NCBI GenBank assembly: GCA_022813625.1
Contig: JAKLMB010000025.1
Location: forward strand, 558,001 to 622,000
From: Aaosphaeria pasadenensis
Lineage: Eukaryota; Ascomycota; Dothideomycetes; Pleosporales
DNA: 64,000 bases
Direction of reading: 5' to 3'
The notes under the pieces: generated by a model
Databases searched by the model: none
Told to the model about the DNA's origin: nothing
The model's input: only the letters and a program-made list of their open reading frames with translations
Position numbers and translations under genes: made by a program
Shown here: positions 13,472-26,029 of the stretch, piece by piece
How positions within the stretch are numbered: the stretch's first letter is position 1
Layout: each line of letters starts with the position of its first letter

Positions 13472-16141
13472 AGAGAGACCAAGAACACGGAGAGAGAGAA
13501 AGAAAAAGAGGGGAGAGGCAGAGATATAGAGGGAGAAACTAAGAGGTTCATAACCGGCATATTTAACTTTCCCTGCCTTATTATATTAAACTCTACGATA
13601 TTGTTAGCATTTGTTTTGGATAGCATTTCGGATAGATCTAGGAGGAAAACTCTTTTGTCTGTTAGATGGGTTCTGAGGGTTGAATAGGGGCGATGGAGCG
13701 ACTTGAACAATAATATATCATCACTCGTGCAGTAATCAAATACTTGGTGTGCTTATCTCGAGCTGAAAACGTAGCACAACGGCGCGTTCATTCAGACTTG
13801 AGTGAATGTATCGGCACGTGGGTATAGCCTTAGGCACATATACTTCCGAATAACAAACCAATCATGTGCGATCATGGAAAGAAAACTTAAATTACGGAGA
13901 GATGGGACTAATACGGAAGGTTTAAGCGCAAATATTACCCAGGTAGTTACACGGTGTGACTGTAGGGAATAAAAGCTAGCACTACAGCCTATGAGTGAGT
14001 ATATGAACCTACAAGCAGTAAGTCACCTATGCACTGGGAGAAACAAGAATGGGTGGCAGAAACGGACTTTTACTATTACCTACCACTTTACTCTGTACCA
14101 AGTTGAGTTTTGTTTGATTAGACCATTCACCATGAACATTACGGTGTGTTTCGTGCAATACTACTCCGTTCTCGTCAGGACATGTATATTACCTCGTACC
14201 GGTAGATTGCAAAAGGTACCGGGTCAAGTACAAGTACTTGTAGTTATACATACGGATACTTCTACTGAACTTAACCTAGATGATGCTCATGGACTATTAG
14301 GTGCCACAACCGGTTTAGTGTCATGGTTTCCCCCCGTGGCCCCTCACCACAACGCCCCCTTGTTGCTAAGAATAGCCCAGTTTTCCTTAGTCTAGTTGTA
14401 GCGCAACAGACCGACGGCTGTCTACGGACATTCCTGTTGATTGGCAACGAAGTGGATCGAGGCACGCGAGGGTAACTATTAGGAATTAGCGTTTCATGGA
14501 GTGGAAAGGGGGGAGGGTTGTAGGATGTCGGATCGGAGAATGGATAACGATGATGATGATGGTAATGATATAATGTACATACACCCGTACTGTACTTACA
14601 AGATAGATATGATGTGCGAGTATACCTAGTGCGTTGCGTAGGAACTACGTGCGAGGATAATAGTAGCTTGGGTGTTATACTTATGACGCCTAGGGTTGTA
14701 AACCTGCTGGCACCAGTAACCAGTAAACTGCACAGTACACGGTACCCATGAGGTAGTTTAGGGTCATCGACTATTCCGTCCGTAATTACTTCGTACTGCA
14801 GGTTCGACAGATGATGATGACGACGAAAAATTACGAAGACAATTGCTATCACGTTGGAGGATGACTGCGATGCGAGTGCATGTATGGTAGGCACCTAGAA
14901 ACCCACTGTTAGAAATGGAGAGTAACTTTCCCACGCCATGCGGAGCAGATGAATTCGCTTTCTAGCCCCGCAGTGGTGATCGTTTTATTTCTACTACTCC
15001 GTCCTTATGAAGAAGTAACTAGTAGTGACAGTAGTACAGAGGTAGAGACAGAAAAGAACAACGATAGAGCATGAGGTAACTAAGTGATCGTCTTCTATTT
15101 ACTTACCTAGGTAGATATTCCAGTAACCACACTAAGTGGTAAGTACCTGGGTACCTACCTCGAAGGTAACTAATCCTCAACGGTCAACCCCATCTTTTCG
15201 TCCCATCCATACTGCATCTGTGTCGCTTGTCTTTCTCTTTCCTGTAAGTAGATAAGCAACTAGGTAGATAGAAAGATATGAATTCCTTGTAGTCGACTGA
15301 ACTTATTGTACTACAGTGTAGCTCGATGGGTGCTGAGGTATTGTAGCTACAGTACTACAAGTAACTATCTGTTACCTAAGGTACCTAGTACTTCCTAGGG
15401 TGAAGACCAAAACGAGCCCGCCCGCACCCACATGCGACCTGGGGCACTGCCTCACCACCCTCACCATCCTCACCACCACAATAATCCATCCCTCTTACAA
15501 GTTACACCTCACACCTCACACCTCACTCCTCACTCCTCACTCCTCACTCCTCGTATCTCACACCTCACATCCTTCCTCATACCTCACGCCTCAACCTCCA
15601 CTCGTTCCCGGTTCCGTTCCCGACCACACTACTGCACTCTGCTCACTGCACTCCGCGCATTACGCTCTGCGCTTTGCGCTCCGGATCTCACACCCACACC
15701 CACACCCGTGTCACTCGCTTTTCTTCTCGATTCGTACTCTTCTTACGCTCGCTGCATCTCCTCGTTTACCTCGCCTTTTTTTCGGTTTCTTTCTAATAAC
15801 TACATTCTTTATTGATCCTACCCATAGCGTGCGCCCGTCGTCCTCTTCGTACTTTTGCCTCTCTCGTCCCATAGCCTCTTGGACGTAATCTATCCCCGAC
15901 TGTTTCTGCTCGCTCTTGTCAACTCTCTCCGCATCCTATCCCTGTGGGCTGTGCTGCCTGTCCTCACCTAAGGTTCACCACTCCGCCTGCACGACAACCT
16001 ACTTCCTCCGCGCACAACGTCAACGAAGGAGCCGCATCCTCCTATACTGCCGCGTACGATCAACAAGGAAATTCGTCACTTCAAGAAAGGGCCGAGTGGC
16101 CTGGACGTTTAAACAAGCATCGTATGCATTGAAATATACTT
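13472..16141. other. Intergenic region and long leader of the TRP gene
   Basis: No supported gene. The part at 14000-15400 is full of CCTAGGTA- and GTACCTAG-like palindromes. From 15400 to about 15900 the plus strand is strongly pyrimidine-rich, as in promoters or leaders of strongly expressed fungal genes, and contains a seven-copy heptamer array (listed separately). Apparent open frames in 15400-15890 consist only of low-complexity Thr/His/Ser/Pro-type residues. The frames antisense to the TmpA-like gene at 13060-13710 and at 14271-14894 were judged spurious. Confidence 0.55.
15504..15552 (+). repeat. Seven-copy 7-bp tandem repeat in the TRP gene leader
   Basis: Three perfect ACACCTC units (15504-15524) are followed directly by four perfect ACTCCTC units (15525-15552), so one T/A change separates two blocks of one heptamer array. 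It lies about 590 bp upstream of the TRP-like start codon inside a longer CT-rich stretch. Confidence 0.9.
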
Positions 16142-19100
16142 ATGGTCGATACGATAGAGCTCCCTGCCTCGGCCAGAATTTCTAGCGACCCTACCACGTC
16201 ACAACGATGCAGCCATGAAGACGGAGTTGAACACGAACGCAAATTCGAACCTGAACTCGAAATCGATATAGACATGATGGCAATCTCACCAGCCTGTACT
16301 GGCTCCCTCCGACCAACGTCATATGGTACTCGCCAACCTCCAATACCTTCCCTCCAACCCTCGAGATCCCCGCCCCAACCCCGACGAAGACCTCGATCCA
16401 TATCGCTCTCGTTCGGCACATTTGACACCTTCTTCCTTCTCGTCCTTTGCCTCATCCTCTCATCCCTACCTCTCTCGAGCGCCGCATTCATCAACTTCGA
16501 CAATTGCTTGGACCGTGGCTATCGATCAGCAAGAGACCCGGTGCGATTGCAATTTGTGCCACTACACCTCTCCGCCTCGTTCAACACGACATCTCAGAGT
16601 CACAGGCTCAACATTACGGTATACGGCAATGTGACGGGTCAATCTGTTGAGGGCGAGTACCCCCCACCGAACGACGAGCTCTGGTCCGATCCTAAGAAGC
16701 CATTCGGAAAGATCACCAACGTGGGGAAGGACAATTTGCTCACAACACTCTTCACCAACTACAAGGTTTTGACATTCACGGCACACGATGAGCCAGGTGT
16801 TCCCTTCTGTGATGCCACTGTGAATACGTCCTGTCCAATCGGGCCCGCTTTCTGGAAGAATGCCAGCGACCCTGCGGACCTTCCTGCTTTTACCGTCGGC
16901 CACGATTTCTTCAGTACGTACTCCTTCGGAACCCTTGTGTCTACCATGCGTGTAGTCTCTGGTGATACACCCCCAATAACCCTGGCATGTGTTTCTGCCA
17001 GCATCACGCCGGACCTGGGTACCAAGATCAAAGATATGCTCGCCTACTTACCCGCAGCCATACTTGCCATGGTCGCCATCGCCACAGTCTTTGCGGCTAC
17101 TTGTAGTCCATGGGGCTCCTCTGATATCTTCCGCTGGTCCAGTAACTACGGCAGAGACGAGGATCTGTTGCGTCTGGTGACTCCTGGCTTCGGCGATTGT
17201 CTCCAATATATCCAGTTCATCGTATTGGCAGGCAGCCTTAACCTGCAATATCCTGGATTCTTCCAGCCGGTCGTCAGCCAGGCGAGCTGGTCAGTTCTCC
17301 TCTTTAACGAGAGTCTTGTCAGCCAAGACCGCGGACACCCCAGTCTGGTGGACGGTATCTACTTTGCCAACGGAACGTACGGTATCTCTCGACTCCGTCA
17401 GTATGTCGGAATGGCCAGGGATCAGGACATTTGGGCCGGAATGGCGGTTTGGCTGCTTGGAATCATCGCCGCCGTCACCATACTCACCCAGTTGGGTTTC
17501 CTCGGCCGCTGGATCCATCGCGCAGTAACCAAGACGGAAGGCGGTGATCTTCGCGGCAAGAACTGGCCTTTCACTGCGGGAAATATCATTCGCATCGTCT
17601 TCAACTTCTTCATGTTGCCCATCATCTCCCTATCTTTATTCCAACTGGTCGTTGCCGCTCGATCGCCTGGTTCGGTCGTGGCAACGTCTGTCGTTTTGCT
17701 CATCGGCGTTATGGGATTTGCAGCCTGGATCTTCTGGTTTATATTCACCACACGGCCGCGTGCACATTTGTTCGACGATCTTCCCACGGTCCTCACGTAC
17801 GGTCCACTCTACAACACATATTCTGACGATGCCGCCCCTTTTGCTTTCATTCCTGTTCTGCTGACAGTCATGCGCGGCATTGCCATCGGAGCCATACAGC
17901 CATCTGGAATCGCTCAGATCATAGTACTCGCCATCTGCGAAGTAATATTAATCCTCACCCTGCACGCCTTCCGTCCGTTCCAATCCAACACTTCTATGAA
18001 TGCCTACCACACTTTCTTTTCTGCCATCCGACTTACCTGCACACTCCTCATGATATCATTTGTACCTTCCTTGGGCGTATCGGAGGACTCTAAGGGGTGG
18101 ATAGGGTACGCCGTACTCTTGCTCCATGCCATCGTCCTACTTTTTGGATTTTTCCTCAATTCGCTACAAACCATCGTTGAGGTCGCAGCTCGTCTTGCAG
18201 GCGCTGGCCAAGATCAGAGAGGTGGTCTTACCAAAGTTTTCGGTAAGCGCCAGCTCTCGAGGCGCAATCGGAACCGTAAACGCAACACGCGGAGCAGTCT
18301 CGCATCGGATGCAGCAATGCTTTCAGGCGACGGCGACAAACAATCTATCCAATTGATGAATGGACGCGCTCGAAGTCTCTCCGGTAGTTCTGGTGTACTT
18401 CTCAATCAGGGATATGGAGGCAGTCAGCGTGCTAGTATGGGTTTCGAGAATTTCACCCAGGGTGGTGACCCCAGCAATCATGGTGGAACCAGCCCAGGAA
18501 CACCAGCAACGAATGCCTCGCCCTTCAACTTTCTCGGAGGCTCATCGGGACAGAGCTCCAGGCGGCCGACCCTTGGTGGGGCTCTAGATGGACAGGATTA
18601 TTACCGACCTCCACGACCCCGTAAAGCGACCATGGATTCTGTGACACCCGGTGCGAAGGGTCGAACTCCCAGCGCTGATTTGGATCACGCACCTTATGCA
18701 GATACCATTGATCACGCGGAGGCTGGCGATGTAGGTGAGGGCCCTTCCTCGTGGTCCCCCAATCGCAGCTCCATCACGCCAGCATACCTCCGCATGCACC
18801 GCGACGACTCCGACCCAGCTATCGCAGAACATCCCAAGAACACCGACTATTCCGTCCGAGAATCAGACTTTTATTATGGATTACGGGGACCTGCATTATC
18901 CGCACAGCCCACACGCAAGCTCAAAACGGGCCCAGCAGATCCTATGGGTCCCGTTTCATCAGCGACTGGTTGGTTCAAGAGCTTGGGGCTCTTCAGTGGA
19001 GGGAAGAAGAAGGAGCAAGGCAAGGGGTTCGAAGTCGTCAGGAGTACAAGGATGCCGCCACAGATGATGCCACTGGAGGAAGATGATGAGAATCCACCGG

Positions 19101-19942
19101 AAGAGCAAGAGCCCTACAAAGATAGCCCTGACACTCCACCACGAATCAAGTCTTCGAAACATGGCAGTCCTGCCCCGATGGCAGCGTCAGGAGCTGTGCG
19201 AAACTCCATAGGGAGTGTCAGCGATACCGATAGCGATGACTCCGATTCAGATAAGAGCAGCAGCGCTGGGGGCCACCATTCACGGGGGGAGCGAGTGTCA
19301 GCCTATGCTCCGGCACTTGGCCCCATCGATACAGGTGGAGGCATCGAGCTTCCGAGTCGTATAGGTTCTAGGGCATCCCGAAAGCCTGGTTCTCAACCTC
19401 CCAGCCGTGCCCCTACAATTCCTCGCAAATCTTCCAAACGTCCAAAGTCAACAGATCTGAGCGCCATACAGAGAAGCCCGCGACTACCAACGGTGCCCGC
19501 ATCACAGTCCGGTACGCCTAGTCTGGCATCTACTCCACACTTCCCACGGAATGTTACCATGCCACCCGCAAATCAACATCTACACCCAAATCCGAATCAA
19601 GAGATGCCAATCCGTCTTCCTTTCAATTCGACTGAGCCTTCGCCCTCCCCCGAGCGCTCTCCAGCCCATTCCAATGCCTCGTCGCTATACCGACCAGACA
19701 ACGCCAGTGATTTGAACCAACTAGGCCCCACTGAAGATTTGGTACCCCCGCAAATGATACAAGCTGGCAACCAGGCACCTTTGGCTACGGGCTACGTACA
19801 TCATCACGTGGCCAGGGATAGTATACACAACGTACATGATGGAGACGATATGGAGAGGAGTGCAGAGTTTGGTAACGTGGAGAGGGAGAGGAGTGGCAGG
19901 AGCGGTCGCAGTGGATGGAGTGGGAGATCTACTGGATCATAA
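16142..19942 (+). CDS. TRP-like / flavin-carrier-type membrane protein with ML-like domain
   Basis: One uninterrupted frame of 1266 residues. ATG at 16142 is the first start; a second candidate is Met-Met near residue 45. A hydrophobic segment at about residues 95-115 would act as signal anchor, followed by an ML-like luminal domain beginning AFINFDNCLDRGYRS (to about residue 280). Roughly residues 290-690 hold about nine membrane segments of the TRP (PF06011) type. The final 570 residues are Ser/Pro/Arg-rich and apparently disordered. Relatives are the yeast Flc proteins and fission yeast Pkd2, which act in calcium and FAD homeostasis and cell-wall integrity at ER or plasma membrane. The ion or cofactor handled here cannot be read from sequence. 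The 95-residue extension before the hydrophobic segment is unusual and the true start could be downstream. Confidence 0.9.
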   Translation: MVDTIELPASARISSDPTTSQRCSHEDGVEHERKFEPELEIDIDMMAISPACTGSLRPTSYGTRQPPIPSLQPSRSPPQPRRRPRSISLSFGTFDTFFLLVLCLILSSLPLSSAAFINFDNCLDRGYRSARDPVRLQFVPLHLSASFNTTSQSHRLNITVYGNVTGQSVEGEYPPPNDELWSDPKKPFGKITNVGKDNLLTTLFTNYKVLTFTAHDEPGVPFCDATVNTSCPIGPAFWKNASDPADLPAFTVGHDFFSTYSFGTLVSTMRVVSGDTPPITLACVSASITPDLGTKIKDMLAYLPAAILAMVAIATVFAATCSPWGSSDIFRWSSNYGRDEDLLRLVTPGFGDCLQYIQFIVLAGSLNLQYPGFFQPVVSQASWSVLLFNESLVSQDRGHPSLVDGIYFANGTYGISRLRQYVGMARDQDIWAGMAVWLLGIIAAVTILTQLGFLGRWIHRAVTKTEGGDLRGKNWPFTAGNIIRIVFNFFMLPIISLSLFQLVVAARSPGSVVATSVVLLIGVMGFAAWIFWFIFTTRPRAHLFDDLPTVLTYGPLYNTYSDDAAPFAFIPVLLTVMRGIAIGAIQPSGIAQIIVLAICEVILILTLHAFRPFQSNTSMNAYHTFFSAIRLTCTLLMISFVPSLGVSEDSKGWIGYAVLLLHAIVLLFGFFLNSLQTIVEVAARLAGAGQDQRGGLTKVFGKRQLSRRNRNRKRNTRSSLASDAAMLSGDGDKQSIQLMNGRARSLSGSSGVLLNQGYGGSQRASMGFENFTQGGDPSNHGGTSPGTPATNASPFNFLGGSSGQSSRRPTLGGALDGQDYYRPPRPRKATMDSVTPGAKGRTPSADLDHAPYADTIDHAEAGDVGEGPSSWSPNRSSITPAYLRMHRDDSDPAIAEHPKNTDYSVRESDFYYGLRGPALSAQPTRKLKTGPADPMGPVSSATGWFKSLGLFSGGKKKEQGKGFEVVRSTRMPPQMMPLEEDDENPPEEQEPYKDSPDTPPRIKSSKHGSPAPMAASGAVRNSIGSVSDTDSDDSDSDKSSSAGGHHSRGERVSAYAPALGPIDTGGGIELPSRIGSRASRKPGSQPPSRAPTIPRKSSKRPKSTDLSAIQRSPRLPTVPASQSGTPSLASTPHFPRNVTMPPANQHLHPNPNQEMPIRLPFNSTEPSPSPERSPAHSNASSLYRPDNASDLNQLGPTEDLVPPQMIQAGNQAPLATGYVHHHVARDSIHNVHDGDDMERSAEFGNVERERSGRSGRSGWSGRSTGS

Positions 19943-20424
19943 AAAAGAATGACAGCAACAAAGCACCGACATCACTGCTATTATCACTATACATTTGATC
20001 TTTATTTAGCGGCGTCGAATATTTCGGCCGGAGTTTGGGATCTAGGAAAAAGGGGAAAGGGCCCCCAGGAACATCGGGTTCATAAGAAGAAAATGAGGAG
20101 GTAATGAAGGAAGAGGGAGATGAATGTCACATCATTCCCGCGTCCGCAAATCACACCCGGAGCCTCATAAACAAAGCAGGAATGTCTTGGTTATTGGGTC
20201 CACAATATCGACAGGACTTGTCTTTGTCTTGATCATTGCGCCTTTTTATCATCTTTTACTTTTATCATGGTTCAAACATATATCCTGTAGATGTGTCTAT
20301 TCTATTCTTGCATTTGGGTTTATGGGGAAGCGGAGTCCAAAAAAGGAAACAATTGAACTTGCTATTTATCCATGCATTTATCTGTTCAGTATCGTTCAAG
20401 GTATGCTTTCCCCCTTCTGTTCTT

Positions 20425-20469
20425 TTCTTCTTCTTCTTCTTCTTCTTCTTCTTCTTCTTCTTCTTCTTC
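20425..20469 (+). repeat. (TTC)15 microsatellite
   Basis: Fifteen uninterrupted TTC units, followed after one G by further imperfect TTC units up to about 20488. It lies about 480 bp downstream of the TRP-like stop codon. Confidence 0.95.
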
Positions 20470-20820
20470 GTCTTCTTCTTCGTTCTTCATCCTCGCAAGC
20501 GTCCCGAGCGTTCCAAGGTTGGCGTGCGTTGAACTTTCGTCCCCTATGTGTTTTTCTCTTGGTGAAATACTTACAGCTTTGGCTGATGCTGAAGGAAAGC
20601 TATGATAATGAAGTAGGTACCTACCAAAGTAATTTAAACATGTTGTTAATTTGCTTGTCATGATGATGATTGGCTTCATTTTCTCTAAGGCTCATGATAG
20701 TAACGATGACAAAAAATAATGATGATCAATGATGCCATAGAGAATGGCAGTGATTGATATACTCTATACACAGTGCAACTGTCAGAACGTGAGTTGCCTG
20801 GTTGGTTGATGGGACGAGAG

Positions 20821-20828
20821 TCACGTGA
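20821..20828. promoter_or_regulatory. Palindromic E-box TCACGTGA
   Basis: TCACGTGA matches the site bound by Cbf1-like bHLH proteins. It is about 590 bp upstream of the FYVE-RING start codon and is followed by a half-site-like GACGTGATT. Identical octamers occur at 36169, 37622 and 60537. Function is inferred from the motif only. Confidence 0.35.
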
Positions 20829-20932
20829 GACGTGATTAGGTCGGACTAGAGTGAAGTGATACGAGGTGTATGGTCTGTGCGTGCTGATGTCGCCTCGGGA
20901 TTTAACAGAAAAGGGCTAGTGTCTCCATCGTT

Positions 20933-20953
20933 GACGACCGACGACCGACGACC
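20933..20953 (+). repeat. (GACGACC)3 tandem repeat
   Basis: Three perfect 7-bp units in the region upstream of the FYVE-RING gene. Confidence 0.85.
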
Positions 20954-21414
20954 TGACCCCATCCTGTTATCCCTCCCTCTCTCTATGATAACCTACCTAG
21001 GGAGAGCTAGGTAGTACACTTTCACCTTCCAGCTTCTCCTATATCGTACGACACTATAAAATACTATTATTGTAGTATACTGTACTCGAGTATACATAAG
21101 GAACCTGCCTACTCCCACGTATTTCTCACGACTACTCCCGACCGTCGTAGAAGGACTGACCCAGACCGTCTTAGTAGCCTTCTGGAACCTTCAGTTTTCC
21201 CCGATATATCATACCGTATCCGACTTTTGGATCCGCCAGTATTATTTGAGAAGAATCCCTGGTTCTGTGGTGTCTCTCGGCTTTGAATCCTTCTTCATAC
21301 CATCCCACCGACTCCTCCGATACACCTCGTACGGTGTTCTGCCCTCGTCTCGACCGTCGATTAAGCCCCTCACCCACGAACATTCGTACGTCTATAGAAT
21401 TCAGTAATGAGAAT

Positions 21415-23354
21415 ATGAGCTCTCATCCACACTCGCTACACCAGCAACGTAGCTGGTCCAGTAACTCATCCGGTGGAAGGGGCGACGACAATAGAACCTT
21501 GTTAACCTCAAAGGCCCTGCCGCCACCTCCGCCGGACGATGAGGATGGGGAGGCCTCAAGCCCTTTCCCTCCTTTGCATAGAGGTAGCGGGTCTAATCGG
21601 AGCAGCCTTCCCCATAACAACCACGGTGTAGTCGCCTCACATTTCCTAGCACAACATGCGGACACGCACGGCGGACAGACGTGGGTGGACTTCTTAAGGG
21701 AGAGCGGGCCTGATGCGAACGAAGGGCTTGGAGGAGGGCACAACACAACGCACCGGAGTGAATGGTCTGGACAGACTACCTCAGCATCATCGTCGAGATT
21801 AGCACTCCCCACCAGATTGCCACGGGCGAGCTCAACGTCTTCGGCCAACAGCGTGGAGCGGAAGAGACGGCTGACCGCGCCTGAAAGTCCAGGTAGACAA
21901 ACCTCTGGGAGACGAACACGAGCAAGTTTTGGAGACGCCACAGGCGGGACTCAATCCGATCCCATCGGCCCGGGAAATGTGCCCCCTACCCGAAATAGAC
22001 TTCCTCGCCCACCTCTCAACACACACTCTCCGCACCCTCCGAGAACGAGCAGTGTCGGTGGCGGAAGAAGGCAGAGCAACATGAGTGATATTGCTCTGCC
22101 GCCCTGGCAAGCGGATCACGAGGTTAACCTCTGTCCAGTGTGTGGAAATCAGTTTACGTTTTGGTATAGGAAGCACCACTGCAGGAAGTGCGGTCGAGTG
22201 GTCTGTGCTAACTGCTCACCACATCGGATTACCATTCCTCGCCAATTCATCGTCCACCCGCCATCGGAATCGTTCGCCGGATCGAATATGGTTGATCTCA
22301 CAGGAAGTGACGATGACAATCAAATGTCTGCATTTGGCCCATTCCGGAATCCTGCATTAGGGGGCGGGGATATTGTTCGCGTGTGCAATCCTTGTGTGCC
22401 CGATCCAAATTACAGCCTACCCCCCCAACCACCTCCATATTCCACTCGCCCTGGGGTCCAACCAGATGTGTTTCTCCTCCAACATACCGAGGCTCGTCAC
22501 TCATTTCCACGCGGCCATCGTCCGTCTCATAGTGACTCTCATGCAGCAGCGCACGACGCCTATCCCCGTGATGGACCACCTTATCCGGATCGAGCACGCC
22601 TTGCGGATATTTGGGTGCCGACGACGTCGTCTTCCATGACGACTTCACGCCAACATCAGCATAATCAGCACCACCACCATCCGTCTCCATCTCACCAAAA
22701 CTCTGCTGCGTTAGGATTTTTGTACCATGCCATACCAAATGAACCTCAACAAGCACCAACACCACAACACCGAAGGCAAATCGCCGAGGAAGACGAGTGC
22801 CCGGTTTGCGGTTTCGAGCTTCCACCTAGAGGTCCAAATGGTGAAGAGACTGATCGCGAAGAACACATCTCGTCTTGTATCCTCACCTTCTCTGACGCTC
22901 CGGTATCAACACCGCCAACTGTTACTGGCACTCCCAATCTACCCGACCTAGCCGCAGTCTCATCAGCGGGTCTCTCTTCGACTTCACTTCCGAATCCCCG
23001 TGTTCGAGGAATGTCTGATGCTGCCGGCACCCCAGGAAGCTCTACCACGTCTCGCAACCGCATGAGCCTGTCTGCTCGAGGGATGTTTCCGTACGTTGCG
23101 ACCGAGAAGGACTGTGTGGACGAAGATGGGACCACGGCCGAGTGCGTCATTTGCTTTGAAGATTTCGAGGCTGGTGATAAGATGGCCAGACTAGTTTGCT
23201 GGTGCAAGTTCCACGAGGTAAGTCATCATCTTCCAAGCTAGATCTATATACCCTAGACATACACTTACTGGCCTCTTTCATCTAGGAATGCATACGCCAA
23301 TGGTGGGCTAAGAAAGGTCGGGGTGCTTGCCCCACTCATCAGTTGCATGAGTGA
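21415..23354 (+). CDS. pib1: FYVE and RING finger protein, Pib1-like E3 ubiquitin ligase
   Basis: Two exons (21415-23217, 23286-23354; 68-nt intron with GTAAGT donor) encode 623 residues. ATG at 21415 is the first ATG of the frame. A long Ser/Pro-rich N-terminus precedes a FYVE zinc finger at about residues 231-327 with WQAD, RKHHCRKCGRVVC and the late RVCNPC, split by an acidic insert. A CPVCG...HISSC zinc-binding motif follows near residue 462. A C-terminal RING starts with CVICFEDF (Cys577) and continues across the intron as CWCKFHE/ECIRQWW, ending CPTH. The last RING ligand being His in CPxH is a feature of the yeast Pib1 family. FYVE binds phosphatidylinositol 3-phosphate, so the protein should ubiquitinate cargo on endosomes or vacuole. 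The short second exon is essential, because without it the RING is cut in half. Confidence 0.93.
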
Positions 23355-25934
23355 GGTGAGGGTGAAATTTGACGGTTTCCCTCTAACGCATGGACGTTTT
23401 CTTGAAGTACGTCTATAAGTAAGTATCGTGCTTTCTCTGGTGCGACACCGTGCACTACAAACAACTTCTATCTCTTGCCTTTTCGTTTTCTCACCCCCTT
23501 CCCTCGCTGCTTTCAGTTTTGTGCGAGCTTTGCGAATTGCCGCTTTGACGGTGGAGACCTGCTTTTGGCTAGCTATGATTTGGGTGTTCAATTTATCCGC
23601 CCGAGGGCGGACACAAGGGAGTTCAGTGGAGGGCACTGGTTTACAGTCACGGCCAGCATTTCAATGGGTTACAAAGAAAGCATAACCATGAGATATGTAT
23701 ATTCCACTTCACAGAGAAGTTTTGAATTGTTGCTTAGCGATCTGAATCGAATGATATACCCTGTTTGTGTCTCACCTGCCCTTCCAATCTCCCCAGCATC
23801 TTCCTCCATATTCAGTGGCCAGACACGTCGCCGTCGGGCTGCTATTCTGCTTGTTCAATTTCCCAAGGCTAAAGTTCCGGACTTTCCCCTCTCCGTTATC
23901 TGTTGATGCGTATTTGCCCGTGGTGGCGAATTAAAACTTAATGACCAAAGTCGATAATATTTTTTTTGGGTGTGATCCATGGATCCTGAACATTAGGCGA
24001 ATTGGGTAATGTTAGAGTGGCGATTCTTGGGAACGAGTAGGGAAACCTCACTTCCCCTCGTTCCATCACCTGGTCTCGCGGAGATCTTTGGCTAGAGATG
24101 GGTTCGACTGTAGTGATCTGCGCTCTGTGTTGGCATCAGTCGCGCAAGATACGTCGATCCCTCGTCTATTCCCGTTGGTCGTGAATCGCTTGATGAGAGA
24201 GGTGATGTCGGTGAGGTTGTGGGGAATGGGTTCGAAGTCGCACATTATCTGCGAGACCTTAGAACTGACAACTGTGCCACACCATACTTTTAAGTCTTTT
24301 GTCTGCAACATCTTAAACTCACTATCAACTAGCTATAATTTACTTTAGAGCATGTAGGTTTTAAGCCCTCAAGACTGGCCTGAACTGGCTACAACATATT
24401 CTTTAAAGGTTATTCCAGGCGTGGAAGATACCTGGATCTACAATCTACAAGTACAATCGTTATCATATTAACTATGTATCTGTGTATTAATGACGAAGAT
24501 CAGGAGATCTACGGCAATATCCTTCCTGTATTGCGCAGTAATGACCGTTGCGCAAGGTATCAATTCGATTGTTTTCGTGCTTATGGCGCATTTTTGCTCT
24601 CAAGCTGGGTTGCGCCTGAACCTATCGCTCTGGTACGCAAACTTGCTGTTACTGGACATCGCTGCTACGAGCTCAGGAGCATCTGAGTAATATTTTCATC
24701 GAACTCATGAAGGTAGCATACGGATATCGATGTCTTAGATGCCTTAATCAAAGTACAAGGTAAGACTGGGACTTAAAATGTCTGATCGAATAATCTACAA
24801 CTCCCCGGAGTTTGGGCCAGAATCATCGCCTTCAAAGAACATTCTCCAAGGCTTTCTTCTATGTTTGCAGCATAAGCGATGAGAGATTCCAAACTACTAC
24901 TTAGTTTTGAATGCCGATTATACCTATGACTCTCTTCCATCTGGTATAAAAGAATTCGGACACGATCGCTCTGAACCCATCATACTTGCACACGGAAGTC
25001 TTGAAGATTTGTGGACCGCAGAACTATGTTCTGACGATCAGATTGTCATTACACATCTACATAATGACCCTGGGCCGTCTAGAGGAATCTCACTCCACGA
25101 ATTTGTGAGCTGAAAGATGATGAGTGGTCGATAACGCATGAGGCGGTAGGGCGATTATACCTCGAAGTGCCTGTTCCTTTATACATAGACATGAAGGAAA
25201 CATTCGGGAGTAAAATCATCATCGAGTTATTTCAGAATGGAATAGTAAGGAGGCGCGGGATCTTTCCTGCAGCTACCAAAACCCCGGGGCTGGCTCGCAG
25301 CTAGCGAAGCGCGCCCGAGTGACCAAGTCGTTTTTCTACATAACCGTCGAATTGATTATCTTCATAAGAAAACAGGCAGACGAATCGGACTCAATTTACT
25401 CTCAAGTTCGAAAAACGATGTGGTCTATTCATCGTGCAGTTCACACTCCAATCTTCGGGTCATTTAAAACGACTTCATAAGATAGGTTAACATAAATATG
25501 GATATAGCGTAGTTTCACATGCGAGTCCCACGAGATGCTATAAATGCATACAAACATTGGCATGACGAGATCCGATTACAATTCCTTGACATCACTCGCG
25601 GCTGAGAGATGCTATACTGCATGGACAAACTCGAAGAGGTACAACTGATAATGACATATTACAAAATTATCACTAGTCATATGTTGCGCTATCTGGAGAA
25701 GTTTTGAAGAGAAGAAGCAAACCTACTTTGTTGCTATCTGCTTGCAACCTGTATCGAAGGTTTAACTATTGCCGCTGTCAGGGCAGCGGCATGCGGCCCC
25801 CATAGCATGCACGATGCGGGATGTGGCACGGTGGTGACTAGAGAATGCTGAATCGTACAGAGGATTGGCACGTCAGGCTGACCACCTGCTAGCTTCATGC
25901 GTCTGCTATACTTGAAGTATACATTTTAAAATGC

Positions 25935-26029
25935 ACCGTAGCCAGTAAACGGTCTGAAAACATTGCAATGACACTATTGTGGACATGAAATACAAGCAGG
26001 GGGTCAGCCCGATATGCCAACCCTCTGTA
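25935..26029 (-). repeat. Diverged dispersed repeat, copy A
   Basis: This aligns without gaps over 95 bases with 41841-41935. I count 70 identical positions and 25 differences, 19 of them transitions. On the minus strand both copies stay open across 31 codons and share YRGLA and PLLVF, so the repeat may descend from coding DNA. The transition bias fits repeat-induced point mutation. Confidence 0.65.

Larger units (their letters stand above)
19943..21414. other. Intergenic region with microsatellites
   Basis: No supported gene. It contains a TTC microsatellite, a GACGACC triplet array at 20933-20953 and an E-box-like TCACGTGA at 20821-20828. The stretch 20990-21010 carries mirrored CCTAGG/CTAGGTAG words. 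The last 250 bp are the likely promoter and leader of the FYVE-RING gene; the frame is open upstream of its ATG from about 21283 but holds no earlier ATG. Confidence 0.55.

Noticed and set aside
13060..13710. 216-codon minus-strand frame across the end of the TmpA-like gene
   Set aside because: It is antisense to the conserved C-terminal exon, with no motifs of its own.
14271..14894. 207-codon minus-strand frame
   Set aside because: His/Ser/Pro low complexity from palindrome-rich DNA, no motifs and no splice partners.
15504..15552. CRISPR-like regular array
   Set aside because: Plain 7-bp tandem repeat without spacers in a eukaryotic leader.
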